From NCBI GenBank assembly GCA_958446785.1, contig CAUCXP010000022.1, positions 1 through 12,922 on the forward strand: 12,922 nucleotides of DNA, written 5' to 3'. The notes under the pieces are model-generated. The model saw only the letters and a list, made by a program, of their open reading frames with translations. It was not told where the DNA came from and made no database searches. The DNA is from an uncultured Collinsella sp. (GTDB lineage Bacteria; Actinomycetota; Coriobacteriia; Coriobacteriales; Coriobacteriaceae). A program made the position numbers and the translations under genes. This document shows, piece after piece, positions 5,501 to 11,940 of this stretch (positions within the stretch are counted from its first letter, which is position 1; the number at the start of each line of letters is the position of its first letter).

Positions 5501-6721
5501 ATGCATCTAGCCCGCCGCGCCTGGTGCCGAACGTATCAAACGGTTTTTCGCATCGCATTGCCGGTGCTGCCCTATACCGAGCCACGCATTTTAGAGCACG
5601 CTGAGGAAGTGCCCGCAGTGCTTCAAAAGCGTTCAATACACCATGTTCTTATCGTGACAGATCCCGGCATTGCCCGTCTGGGGCTCACGGCGCCGCTCGA
5701 GACAGCGCTCGCGTCCAAGGGAATTAGCGCTGCGGTCTATGCCGAAACACGTGCGAACCCCACGGTCTCAAACGTGGAGGAAGCGGCATCTCTGTATCGA
5801 GAGAGCACCTGCCAGGCCATTATCGGCTTTGGCGGCGGTTCGGCCATGGACTGCGCCAAGGGCGTGGGCGCGCGCATCGCGCAGCCAAAGAAGCCCATCA
5901 ACAAGATGCGCGGCCTGTTGCGTATCCATCGTCGCCTGCCGCTGCTCATCGCCGTTCCCACCACGGCGGGCACGGGAAGCGAGGTCACGCTTGCAGCGGT
6001 AATTACCGACGACGAGACGCACTACAAGTATCCCATTAACGACTTTGTGCTGATCCCGCGCTTTGCGGTGCACGACCCCGAGTTTACGCGCGGCCTGCCC
6101 GCCTCCATTACGGGGCAAACGGGCATGGACGCCCTGACGCATGCCGTCGAGGCCTTTATCGGGCGCAGCACCACGCCCTATACGCGCAAGATGGCGCGCC
6201 AGGCGGTGCAGCTCATCCACGACAATTTGCTCGAGGCCTATGAGTGCGGTGGCAACATGCGTGCGCGCCGCAATATGCTTTCGGCGGCGTATAAAGCGGG
6301 CGTTGCCTTTACGCGCTCTTATGTTGGATACGTCCATGCCATCGCGCACAGCCTGGGCGGGCGTTACGGGATTCCCCACGGCTTGGCCAACGCCATCATC
6401 CTGCCGCACATGCTTCGCGCCTATGGCGAAGCTGCTGCTCCCAAGCTCGCCGATCTCGCCCGCATGGCCGGCATTGCGCCGGCTAATGCGCTGGACAACG
6501 TGGCTGCTGAGGCCTTTATCGATTGGGTCGACCGCATGAACGCCGCCTTGGGCATACCCAAATATGTGACGGGCATTCGCCGCTCCGACATTCCTGAGAT
6601 GGCGGCGCATGCCGATGCCGAGGCCAATCCCCTGTACCCCGTTCCGCTTTTAATGGACCGTTTGGAGCTCGAGCATATGTACGAGGTCGTTGCGGGTGGT
6701 ATGTTTGAAGACGAGAACTAG
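5501..6721 (+). CDS. iron-containing (group III) alcohol dehydrogenase
   Basis: NAD(P)-dependent alcohol or aldehyde oxidoreductase of the Fe-ADH family, 406 residues, near the usual length. The Rossmann-like N-terminal domain carries GFGGGSAMDCAK (109-120) and VPTTAGTGSEVT (152-163). The helical domain supplies the metal ligands Asp210 and His214 (GQTGMDALTHAVEAF), His279 (GYVHAIAHSLGG) and His293 (GIPHGLANA); the 4- and 14-residue spacings match FucO-type enzymes. The open frame extends upstream to 5420, but AAGGAG lies 8 nt before ATG 5501. The extra N-terminal segment MHLARRAWCRTYQTVFRIALP precedes the conserved core. The stop codon overlaps the ribosome binding site of the following aldehyde dehydrogenase gene, so the two are translated as an operon. 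The substrate cannot be read from sequence. Confidence 0.93.
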   Translation: MHLARRAWCRTYQTVFRIALPVLPYTEPRILEHAEEVPAVLQKRSIHHVLIVTDPGIARLGLTAPLETALASKGISAAVYAETRANPTVSNVEEAASLYRESTCQAIIGFGGGSAMDCAKGVGARIAQPKKPINKMRGLLRIHRRLPLLIAVPTTAGTGSEVTLAAVITDDETHYKYPINDFVLIPRFAVHDPEFTRGLPASITGQTGMDALTHAVEAFIGRSTTPYTRKMARQAVQLIHDNLLEAYECGGNMRARRNMLSAAYKAGVAFTRSYVGYVHAIAHSLGGRYGIPHGLANAIILPHMLRAYGEAAAPKLADLARMAGIAPANALDNVAAEAFIDWVDRMNAALGIPKYVTGIRRSDIPEMAAHADAEANPLYPVPLLMDRLELEHMYEVVAGGMFEDEN

Positions 6722-6729
6722 GAGGGCCC

Positions 6730-8109
6730 ATGAACACCGAGGAAATCGCGCGCATCGTTGCCGATCAGCGCGCCTATTTTAAGACGCACGCCACGTTTGA
6801 TGTCGATGCTCGACGTCGTGCGCTCGTGAGTTTACGCGATGCGGTGCGGGCCCACGAGGCCGATATTGCCCATGCGCTCAAGACCGATTTGGGAAAGTCG
6901 CATGACGAGGCGTATATGTGCGAGATCGGCACCTCGCTTTCCGAGATTCGTTATCAGATTGCGCATGTGGCTCGATGGAGTCGCTCGCGCCTGCGTCCGT
7001 GTGACCTCGCCAACGCCGTGAGTGTGTGCAAGACGCAGTCCGTGCCCTATGGCGTCACACTCATCATGGCTCCGTGGAACTACCCGTTTTTACTGACGCT
7101 CGAGCCACTCGCCGGCGCCCTTGCCGCGGGCAATACCGTGGTCATCAAGCCGAGCGCCTATGCTCCGGCATCGAGCGCGGTGCTCAAGCAAATCTGTGAA
7201 GAGGCATTTGATCCGCGCTTGGTGACGGTCGTCGAAGGCGGGCGTGCCGAAAACGAAGCGTTGCTCGATGAGTGCTGGGACAAGATCTTCTTTACCGGTA
7301 GCGTTCCGGTCGGCAAGCTCGTCATGGAGCGTGCAAGTAAAAACCTCACACCCGTGACGCTTGAGCTGGGCGGAAAGAGTCCCTGCATCGTGGATGCGAC
7401 GGCTAACTTGAAGGTCGCGGCACGCCGTATCGCCTTTGGTAAATGGCTCAACGTGGGGCAGACCTGCGTGGCGCCCGACTACCTGCTGGTCGATGCGCGC
7501 GTGCACGACGAGCTGCTGGACCTCATCAAGGAGGAGACCCGCCGCATGTTTGGCGAGCATCCGCTCGACAATGAGAATTACGGTCATATTGTCAACGCCA
7601 AGCATTTCGCGCGCGTACGCGGGCTGATCGACCCCGACAAGGTTGTGCTGGGAGGTACCGCGCGCGAGTCGTCGCTCAAGATTGAGCCGACGATTTTGGA
7701 CGGCGTGGCGCCTGAGGACGCCGTAATGCAGGAGGAGATTTTCGGCCCCATCTTGCCGGTGCTGTCGTTTGAGAGCCTGGACGAGGCCGAGACGTTTATT
7801 ACGGATCGTCCGACGCCGCTGGCCCTGTATATCTTTAGCCAAGACCGTGAGGTTCAGCAGCGCTTTGTGCGTTACGTGCCCTTTGGTGGTGGCTGTGTTA
7901 ATGACACCATTATGCATTTGGCCACGAGCCATATGGGCTTTGGCGGCATGGGGGCGAGCGGTATGGGACAGTACCATGGACGCGAGAGCTTCGATACGTT
8001 TAGCCACAAGAAGAGCATCGTGAACAAGGCAACGTGGCTGGACGTGCCGTTCCGCTATGCCCCTTACGCAAGCTGGAAGCACAAGTTCGTGCGCATGTTT
8101 GTGCATTAG
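6730..8109 (+). CDS. NAD(P)-dependent aldehyde dehydrogenase, class 3-like
   Basis: Oxidises an aldehyde to the carboxylic acid, or together with the upstream alcohol dehydrogenase interconverts alcohol, aldehyde and acid. It has 459 residues, as in the short ALDH3/YwdH-like group. Visible motifs: APWNYPF with the catalytic-site Asn117, the NAD-binding Lys140 in VIKPSAYAP, FFTGS (187-191), the general base Glu212 in LELGGKSP and the nucleophile Cys246 in NVGQTCVAPDY, then EEIFGPILPV. The C-terminal tail ends in KHKFVRMFVH, and C-terminal hydrophobic or basic tails in this group can associate with membranes. AGGAGG (6720-6725) straddles the preceding stop codon, and the intergenic gap is 8 bp, so translational coupling is likely. 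Confidence 0.94.
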   Translation: MNTEEIARIVADQRAYFKTHATFDVDARRRALVSLRDAVRAHEADIAHALKTDLGKSHDEAYMCEIGTSLSEIRYQIAHVARWSRSRLRPCDLANAVSVCKTQSVPYGVTLIMAPWNYPFLLTLEPLAGALAAGNTVVIKPSAYAPASSAVLKQICEEAFDPRLVTVVEGGRAENEALLDECWDKIFFTGSVPVGKLVMERASKNLTPVTLELGGKSPCIVDATANLKVAARRIAFGKWLNVGQTCVAPDYLLVDARVHDELLDLIKEETRRMFGEHPLDNENYGHIVNAKHFARVRGLIDPDKVVLGGTARESSLKIEPTILDGVAPEDAVMQEEIFGPILPVLSFESLDEAETFITDRPTPLALYIFSQDREVQQRFVRYVPFGGGCVNDTIMHLATSHMGFGGMGASGMGQYHGRESFDTFSHKKSIVNKATWLDVPFRYAPYASWKHKFVRMFVH

Positions 8110-8134
8110 AATCAGATGACATAGGGATAAACAA

Positions 8135-8170
8135 AGTGGCCGCCCCCGCGTAAGCGAAGACGGCCATTTC
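8135..8170 (+). terminator. terminator-like hairpin after the aldehyde dehydrogenase
   Basis: TGGCCG (8137-8142) pairs with CGGCCA (8161-8166), and an inner CGC-GTAA-GCG hairpin fills the loop. Flanking AAA and TTT can extend the stem around a bulged G. Only TTTCTC follows, so it is a weak intrinsic terminator on the plus strand. It ends 6 bp before the ATG of the next small ORF. Confidence 0.55.
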
Positions 8171-8175
8171 TCACG

Positions 8176-8355
8176 ATGAAAACGTGTATCGGAGTTGGCA
8201 AGACCCGCTGCCACGGGTGCCATCCGTGTTCCTATCTTATCTGCAAGCGTTCCGTTGCGCAAGCGTTGCGGCAAACGATTGAAAGACGCAGACAGGATGA
8301 ATTTGTGTCCGCACGGGCCCGTAGACTTCTCAACTACGTTGTGGATGCTCGCTAA
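8176..8355 (+). CDS. small cysteine-rich protein, unrecognised (59 codons)
   Basis: I found this short frame by reading the gap after the aldehyde dehydrogenase. It runs ATG 8176 to TAA 8355 and translates to 59 residues. The N-terminal third is cysteine-rich: C4, then CHGCHPCSYLIC (C12, C15, C18, C23; spacing CxxCxxCx4C), which could bind zinc or an Fe-S centre. The rest is a basic, amphipathic helix-like stretch (VAQALRQTIERRRQ, ARARRLLNYVV). Against it: no Shine-Dalgarno sequence before the ATG, a hairpin immediately upstream, and no in-frame alternative start. For it: the ordered cysteines, and another small gene 18 bp downstream. I do not recognise a family. Confidence 0.42.
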   Translation: MKTCIGVGKTRCHGCHPCSYLICKRSVAQALRQTIERRRQDEFVSARARRLLNYVVDAR

Positions 8356-8373
8356 TCGGTAATGGAGGCGCAC

Positions 8374-8553
8374 GTGTTTGATGACGATGACCTGTTCGAT
8401 CTGGTAGACGATCCGTTTGAGTGGGATTTGCTGCTCGATGACGATGAGTTGGAGCAGGACCGCAAAAAGCAAAAGGATAAGAACGCCCGGGGTAAAGGTT
8501 CGAATAAAAAGGACAAGCGTCGCCGAGGTCTGTTCGGCGGGCTCTTTGGGTGA
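8374..8553 (+). CDS. small charge-segregated protein, unrecognised (59 residues)
   Basis: A very acidic N-terminal half (FDDDDLFDLVDDPFEWDLLLDDDELEQD) is followed by a strongly basic half rich in Lys and Arg (KKQKDKNARGKGSNKKDKRR) and ends GLFGGLFG. An in-frame ATG at 8362 has no ribosome binding site; GGAGG at 8364-8368 sits 5 nt before GTG 8374, so I use the GTG, giving MFDDDD as start. The composition suggests an intrinsically disordered protein, possibly one that binds nucleic acid or masks a partner, but that is a guess. No domain is visible. It follows the cysteine-rich ORF by 18 bp on the same strand. Confidence 0.55.
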   Translation: MFDDDDLFDLVDDPFEWDLLLDDDELEQDRKKQKDKNARGKGSNKKDKRRRGLFGGLFG

Positions 8554-8619
8554 CTGTCTCATCGCTGCGTCTGTATACTAGACAGGTCTTATACGCGTTG
8601 CGAAATGAGGACAGAGACG

Positions 8620-9165
8620 ATGATGTGGTTTACCGCCGACCTGCACCTGGGCGATACGAATATCCTGCACGACATGGATCGACCGTTTGACTCGGTCGAG
8701 GAGATGAACCGCCGTGTCATCGATGCCATCAACGAGTGCGTGGCTGTGGACGACCGCCTTTATGTCCTGGGAGACTTTACGTATCGATTGCCCATGGTGG
8801 AGGCGGTGCGCCTGCGCGAGCGCATCGAATGTCAGAACGTAACGCTCATCTGCGGTAACCATGACGGCGACTGGGAAGATCCAGACGCGCCGCACATTTG
8901 GGATGAGGTGCGCGATTATCTGGAGGTCGCCCCCGGTTACGCTAAGGGCCATCGCCTGGTAATGAGCCATTACCCCATGCTCAGCTGGAACGGCAAGGCG
9001 CGTGGCGCCATCATGTTGCACGGGCATATCCACAGCAGGGGAGACCGCACCAACGCGCGCAACCGCGATCGCGAGCGCCCCATCTTTCGCTATGATGTCG
9101 GCCTCGATGCCAACGAGTACAAGCCCGTAAGCCGTGACCAAATCCTAGGCTTCTTTGGACTGTAG
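8620..9165 (+). CDS. calcineurin-like metallophosphoesterase
   Basis: Small soluble two-metal phosphoesterase, 181 residues. All family blocks are present in order: Asp7-x-His9 in TADLHLGD, Gly51-Asp52 in VLGDFTYR, Gly-Asn80-His81-Asp in ICGNHDGD, His117 in MSHYPM, and Gly-His136-x-His138 in LHGHIHSR. It resembles the compact stand-alone phosphoesterases of bacteria and phages whose substrate is usually unknown. In-frame ATGs at 8605, 8620 and 8623 are possible. I chose 8620 because GAGGA (8607-8611) lies 8 nt upstream, which excludes 8605. A TATACT (8574-8579) may be its -10, with a poor -35. A GC-rich hairpin at 9186-9218 follows. Confidence 0.9.
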   Translation: MMWFTADLHLGDTNILHDMDRPFDSVEEMNRRVIDAINECVAVDDRLYVLGDFTYRLPMVEAVRLRERIECQNVTLICGNHDGDWEDPDAPHIWDEVRDYLEVAPGYAKGHRLVMSHYPMLSWNGKARGAIMLHGHIHSRGDRTNARNRDRERPIFRYDVGLDANEYKPVSRDQILGFFGL

Positions 9166-9184
9166 CTGTAAGTGCAGGTAGAAT
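9155..9184 (+). promoter_or_regulatory. promoter candidate for the antiterminator gene
   Basis: TTGGAC (9155-9160) and TAGAAT (9179-9184) are separated by 18 bp. Transcription would begin near 9190, within the first arm of the hairpin at 9186-9218. The promoter overlaps the end of the phosphoesterase gene. Confidence 0.4.
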
Positions 9185-9185
9185 G

Positions 9186-9218
9186 AACGCGCCGCGCGGA
9201 TGGTCTGTGCGGCGCGTT
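9186..9218 (+). terminator. GC-rich hairpin between phosphoesterase and antiterminator genes
   Basis: AACGCGCCGC (9186-9195) pairs perfectly with GCGGCGCGTT (9209-9218) around a 13-nt loop. Only TTTC follows, so it is a weak intrinsic terminator for the phosphoesterase. It ends 6 nt before the AGGAG of the next gene and could instead influence that gene's translation. It lacks RAT features, so self-antitermination here is not indicated. Confidence 0.5.
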
Positions 9219-9238
9219 TCAGTAGGAGCGATGAATCC

Positions 9239-10075
9239 ATGAGGGCTATCCAGCGCATTAACCATAACGCTGCCATCTGCGAAGACGGCGCGGGGCGTCA
9301 GCTTATCGCGCTGGGTCGTGGTATCGGCTTTGGCGATATGCCGCATGAGGTCGACCTGGATGTCATCACGCGTACCTTTTACGGCATTGATTCAAAGTAC
9401 CTGGCGTTTATCGATGAGGTCGATCCCGAGGTGCTGGAGTTTTCTGCTCAGCTGGCCGATATCGCGACCGGACAGCTTTCGTACGAATTGAGTCCTAACC
9501 TTCCCATTACATTGGCAGACCATATTCAGTTTGCCATTAAGCGTGCCCGCGAACACATGGTGGTGTCGTTGCCGCTTGAGCGCGATCTTGAGCAGCTGCA
9601 TCCCATCGAATACCGCTTGGGCGAGCTGGCTGTTCGCGGTATCCAGAAGAGCTTTCATGTGCGCATGCCCCGAAGCGAGGCCGCGGGCATTGCCATGTCG
9701 ATTGTCAACGCATCGGTTAAGCCGAGCGAGCGGCGCGTGCTTGCCGAGCAGCACGAGGAGCGACTGCTCGATATGACGGTCGCGATTATTCAAGAAGAGT
9801 TGGGTGTGACGGTCGATCGCTCGTCGTTCGCCTTTGCCCGCTTTGCCACTCATGTGCGCTATCTGCTCGACCGCGTGGCAAAGAAAGAGCCGATCGATAC
9901 CGAGAACTCCGGTCTTTACGACGTGCTCGTGGAGCAGTATCCGGCGGCATCGCGTTGCGCTCACCGTGTCGACGATCTGATTCAAGAGACCTTTGGCGAG
10001 CCATTGGCCCAAGAGGAGCTCGTCTATCTGATCATGCATGTGAATCGCGTGGCTTCTGTCCACTCGGATAAATAG
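9239..10075 (+). CDS. BglG/LicT-family transcriptional antiterminator
   Basis: RNA-binding regulator that prevents termination ahead of sugar PTS genes when its PTS substrate is present. The 278 residues contain an N-terminal CAT RNA-binding domain (1-55; RINHNAAIC, ALGRGIGF) and two PRD domains. By alignment with Bacillus LicT the phosphorylatable histidines correspond to H95 (TLADH, LicT H100), H205 (RFATH, H207) and H267 (LIMHVNRV, H269). The second PRD1 site reads IAMSIVNA, with Ser154 where LicT has H159. ATG 9239 is chosen because AGGAG lies 10 nt upstream and MRAIQRINHN matches family starts; an in-frame ATG at 9200 lacks this support. The target is very likely the RAT-like hairpin at 10186-10226 ahead of the PTS gene. 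Confidence 0.93.
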   Translation: MRAIQRINHNAAICEDGAGRQLIALGRGIGFGDMPHEVDLDVITRTFYGIDSKYLAFIDEVDPEVLEFSAQLADIATGQLSYELSPNLPITLADHIQFAIKRAREHMVVSLPLERDLEQLHPIEYRLGELAVRGIQKSFHVRMPRSEAAGIAMSIVNASVKPSERRVLAEQHEERLLDMTVAIIQEELGVTVDRSSFAFARFATHVRYLLDRVAKKEPIDTENSGLYDVLVEQYPAASRCAHRVDDLIQETFGEPLAQEELVYLIMHVNRVASVHSDK

Positions 10076-10104
10076 GCTCTCTGGTATTTCCTTTCCGTCA
10101 TGGC

Positions 10105-10140
10105 GACCGTTCGCGGGTCGTTTGCTACCGTTCGTCGGTA
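10105..10140. promoter_or_regulatory. tandem 15-bp palindromes upstream of the PTS leader
   Basis: GACCGTTCGCGGGTC (10105-10119) and TACCGTTCGTCGGTA (10126-10140) share ACCGTTCG--GGT (11 of 15 positions), and each is palindromic in its outer bases. The centres are exactly 21 bp apart, two helical turns. They lie about 50 and 70 bp upstream of the start predicted from the TATACT at 10171-10176, a typical activator position. The cognate factor is unknown. Confidence 0.45.
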
Positions 10141-10170
10141 ATCTGAGCCGCAACGAACGCATCTGCCGCA

Positions 10171-10176
10171 TATACT
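10171..10176 (+). promoter_or_regulatory. -10 box of the PTS operon
   Basis: TATACT lies so that transcription would begin around 10183, directly before the RAT-like hairpin. The hexamer 17 bp upstream (CCGCAA) is not a good -35, which fits dependence on an activator at the tandem palindromes. Confidence 0.5.
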
Positions 10177-10185
10177 CGCCGTGTG

Positions 10186-10226
10186 TTGGGTGTTACTCAC
10201 GGCGCAGCTCCGAGAGGCACTACCGA
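10186..10226 (+). promoter_or_regulatory. RNA antiterminator (RAT)-like hairpin, target of the LicT-like protein
   Basis: The 5' side reads TTGG-GTG-TTA-CTC and the 3' side GAG-G-CAC-TA-CC-GA. The paired blocks are TTGG/CCGA (one G-U), GTG/CAC and CTC/GAG, with the asymmetric TTA/G internal loop typical of BglG/LicT RATs and a TA bulge in place of the usual A/AA loop. The apex extends through an A-A mismatch to CGG/CCG with a 7-nt loop, larger than in standard RATs. Its 3' side is also the 5' side of the terminator at 10207-10276, so the two structures exclude each other, as in the known mechanism. Confidence 0.72.
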
Positions 10227-10276
10227 TTCTGCCGAGGCCATAATTGGGTCTCTGTCGGTTGTGCGCGGGGCTTTTT
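10207..10276 (+). terminator. leader terminator competing with the RAT
   Basis: GCACTACCGA (10217-10226) pairs with TCGGTTGTGC (10255-10264) at nine of ten positions. GCTCC (10207-10211) can pair with GGGGC (10267-10271), and five T follow (10272-10276). This is a conditional intrinsic terminator about 140 nt before the PTS start codon. The remaining leader, 10277-10400, holds no gene that I can support. Confidence 0.75.
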
Positions 10277-10414
10277 CATGTCGATCCACCCGGGAATCAC
10301 ATGCAAATCAATCTCTTGCCAACTGATGTCGCGCGCTGCGCAGGCGCGAGCGGAATTGTGCGTCTTGGTGCCGTGAAGTCCCACGGCCTTTAGTTGGAAG
10401 AGAAGGGATTCGAC

Positions 10415-11863
10415 ATGGCTGTCGATAACAAGAAGATTGCCGAGGACGTGCTTGCTGCCGTCGGCGGCGCCTCCAATGTGACGAACGCGACGCACTGCAT
10501 GACCCGCCTGCGTCTGAACCTCAAGGATCAGTCCATTCCCAATGACGATGAAGTAAAGAAGATCAAGGGCGTGCTGGGTGCACAGTGGTCTGGCGGCCAG
10601 TATCAGGTCATCATTGGCCAGAACGTGCCGAAGGTCTATGACGCCGCCATTGCGCTGGGCGTCAAGGGCGAAGGCTCCATTGACGAGAACCTCGATGACG
10701 GCATCAAGGAGCCACTGACGGTCAAGACTGCGGGCAAGAAGGCCCTTAACTACCTGTCCAAGACAATGTGCATGACGATCCCCATTATCATGGGCGCCGC
10801 CATGTTCCGCACACTTGCCGTACTTTGCGGCGACGGCATGCTCGGTATCTGGTCTGCTGATTCCGACATCTACAACTTCTTCTACAACTGGATTTACAAC
10901 GCAGGCTATTATTTCCTCCCTGTTTATCTGGGTTGGGCTGCCGCAAAGCAGCTCGGCTGCAGCCAGCCGCTCGGCATGATGCTCGGCGGCGTGCTCATTG
11001 CCCCTGAGTTCATGACGCTGGTCAACGCTGCGGCGGATTCGGGTGCTACGACCACGATGGTTTACGGCGCGCTCCCGGCTCAGCTGAACAACTATTCTGC
11101 GACCGTGCTCCCCATGCTGCTGTCTATGCCGGTGCTGATGGTCGTCGAGAAGTTCATGAAGAAGATCATCCCCGACATGCTCTCCACGGTGTTTGTGCCC
11201 GTGTGCACCATGGCTGTGATGACCCCCGTTTCCCTGTGCGCCCTAGCTCCGATTGGTTCCATTCTGGGCGACCTGGTCGGCAACTTTATGTTCGGCCTCG
11301 GAAACGCTGGCGGCATCGTCACGATCCTCTCCCTCGTCGCCATTGCTGCGCTTTGGGAGTTCCTGGTTATGACCGGTATGCACCAGGTTCTGATTGCCCT
11401 CGGCATTGTGCAGGTGCTCACCTCAGGGTCTGACTCCTGCGTTATGGTCGCGGGTGCTATCGCTCAGTTCGCCACGTGGGGCATGGCCTTCGGTGCCTTC
11501 CTGCGCCTTAAGGAGGTCGACGAAAAGGGCGCTATGCTTGGTTTCTCGCTCTCCGGCATTGTCGGTGGCGTGACGGAGCCCGCGCTGTATGGCTGCGGCT
11601 TTAAGTATACTCGCTGCCTGGGTGCCATGGTCGCGGGCGGCGCTATCGGCGGCCTGATCGCGGCTCTCACTAATGTGACCACGTATGTTTTGGGCGCAAC
11701 TAATATCCTTGGTATTACAGGTTATGTTGCAGGCGGAACTGCTAATCTCGTATGGGGCTGCGTTGCATCGGGCACTGCATTTGTTGCCGCCGCTGCCATC
11801 GCCTACTTCTTTGGCTTTACCAAGGAGCAGCTCGACGAAGACGCTGCTGCCGCCAAAGCCTAA
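10415..11863 (+). CDS. PTS sugar transporter EIIBC, glucose/beta-glucoside superfamily
   Basis: Membrane permease that phosphorylates its sugar during uptake. The 482 residues begin with an EIIB domain (about 1-85) whose phosphocysteine is Cys28 in NATHCMTRLR. The EIIC domain (about 105-465) has many hydrophobic membrane segments and the sugar-site motif GGVTEPALYG. There is no EIIA domain, so it must share an EIIA encoded elsewhere. It resembles BglF/SacP/TreP-type EIIBC. ATG 10415 follows AGAAGGGA by 6 nt; an in-frame ATG at 10394 lacks this. Expression is probably controlled by the RAT/terminator leader. The deacetylase gene 77 bp downstream suggests an N-acetylated disaccharide or similar glycoside as substrate, which is inference; no glycosidase is in the window. 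Confidence 0.93.
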   Translation: MAVDNKKIAEDVLAAVGGASNVTNATHCMTRLRLNLKDQSIPNDDEVKKIKGVLGAQWSGGQYQVIIGQNVPKVYDAAIALGVKGEGSIDENLDDGIKEPLTVKTAGKKALNYLSKTMCMTIPIIMGAAMFRTLAVLCGDGMLGIWSADSDIYNFFYNWIYNAGYYFLPVYLGWAAAKQLGCSQPLGMMLGGVLIAPEFMTLVNAAADSGATTTMVYGALPAQLNNYSATVLPMLLSMPVLMVVEKFMKKIIPDMLSTVFVPVCTMAVMTPVSLCALAPIGSILGDLVGNFMFGLGNAGGIVTILSLVAIAALWEFLVMTGMHQVLIALGIVQVLTSGSDSCVMVAGAIAQFATWGMAFGAFLRLKEVDEKGAMLGFSLSGIVGGVTEPALYGCGFKYTRCLGAMVAGGAIGGLIAALTNVTTYVLGATNILGITGYVAGGTANLVWGCVASGTAFVAAAAIAYFFGFTKEQLDEDAAAAKA

Positions 11864-11890
11864 AGCATCCGTTCGGTAGGACAATTATCT

Positions 11891-11922
11891 GGGGCACTTG
11901 GCTGCGCTTCAAGTGTCCCTTT
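11891..11922 (+). terminator. hairpin between PTS permease and deacetylase genes
   Basis: GGGGCACTTG (11891-11900) pairs with CAAGTGTCCC (11910-11919) with one G-U, followed by only TTT. It is too weak in its T-run to end most transcription, so partial attenuation, or 3'-end protection of the permease message within one operon, is more likely. Confidence 0.45.
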
Positions 11923-11940
11923 CCGTAGATGGGGGTCAAT

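Noticed and set aside
5768..6610. 280-codon minus-strand open frame
   Set aside because: Antisense shadow of the iron-type alcohol dehydrogenase, whose motifs are unmistakable.
7090..8562. 490-codon minus-strand open frame
   Set aside because: It lies antisense to the aldehyde dehydrogenase and the small genes, runs through a hairpin, and has no recognisable motif or ribosome binding site.
10105..10140. Intrinsic terminator of the antiterminator gene
   Set aside because: Each palindrome has only 4-5 paired bases and no T-run follows; operator-like spacing explains them better.
9392..10171. Minus-strand open frame over the antiterminator gene
   Set aside because: Antisense shadow of a gene with clear CAT and PRD domains.
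10122..10376. 84-codon plus-strand frame in the PTS leader
   Set aside because: It overlaps the RAT-like hairpin, the terminator and the -10 box, lacks a ribosome binding site and has no motif.
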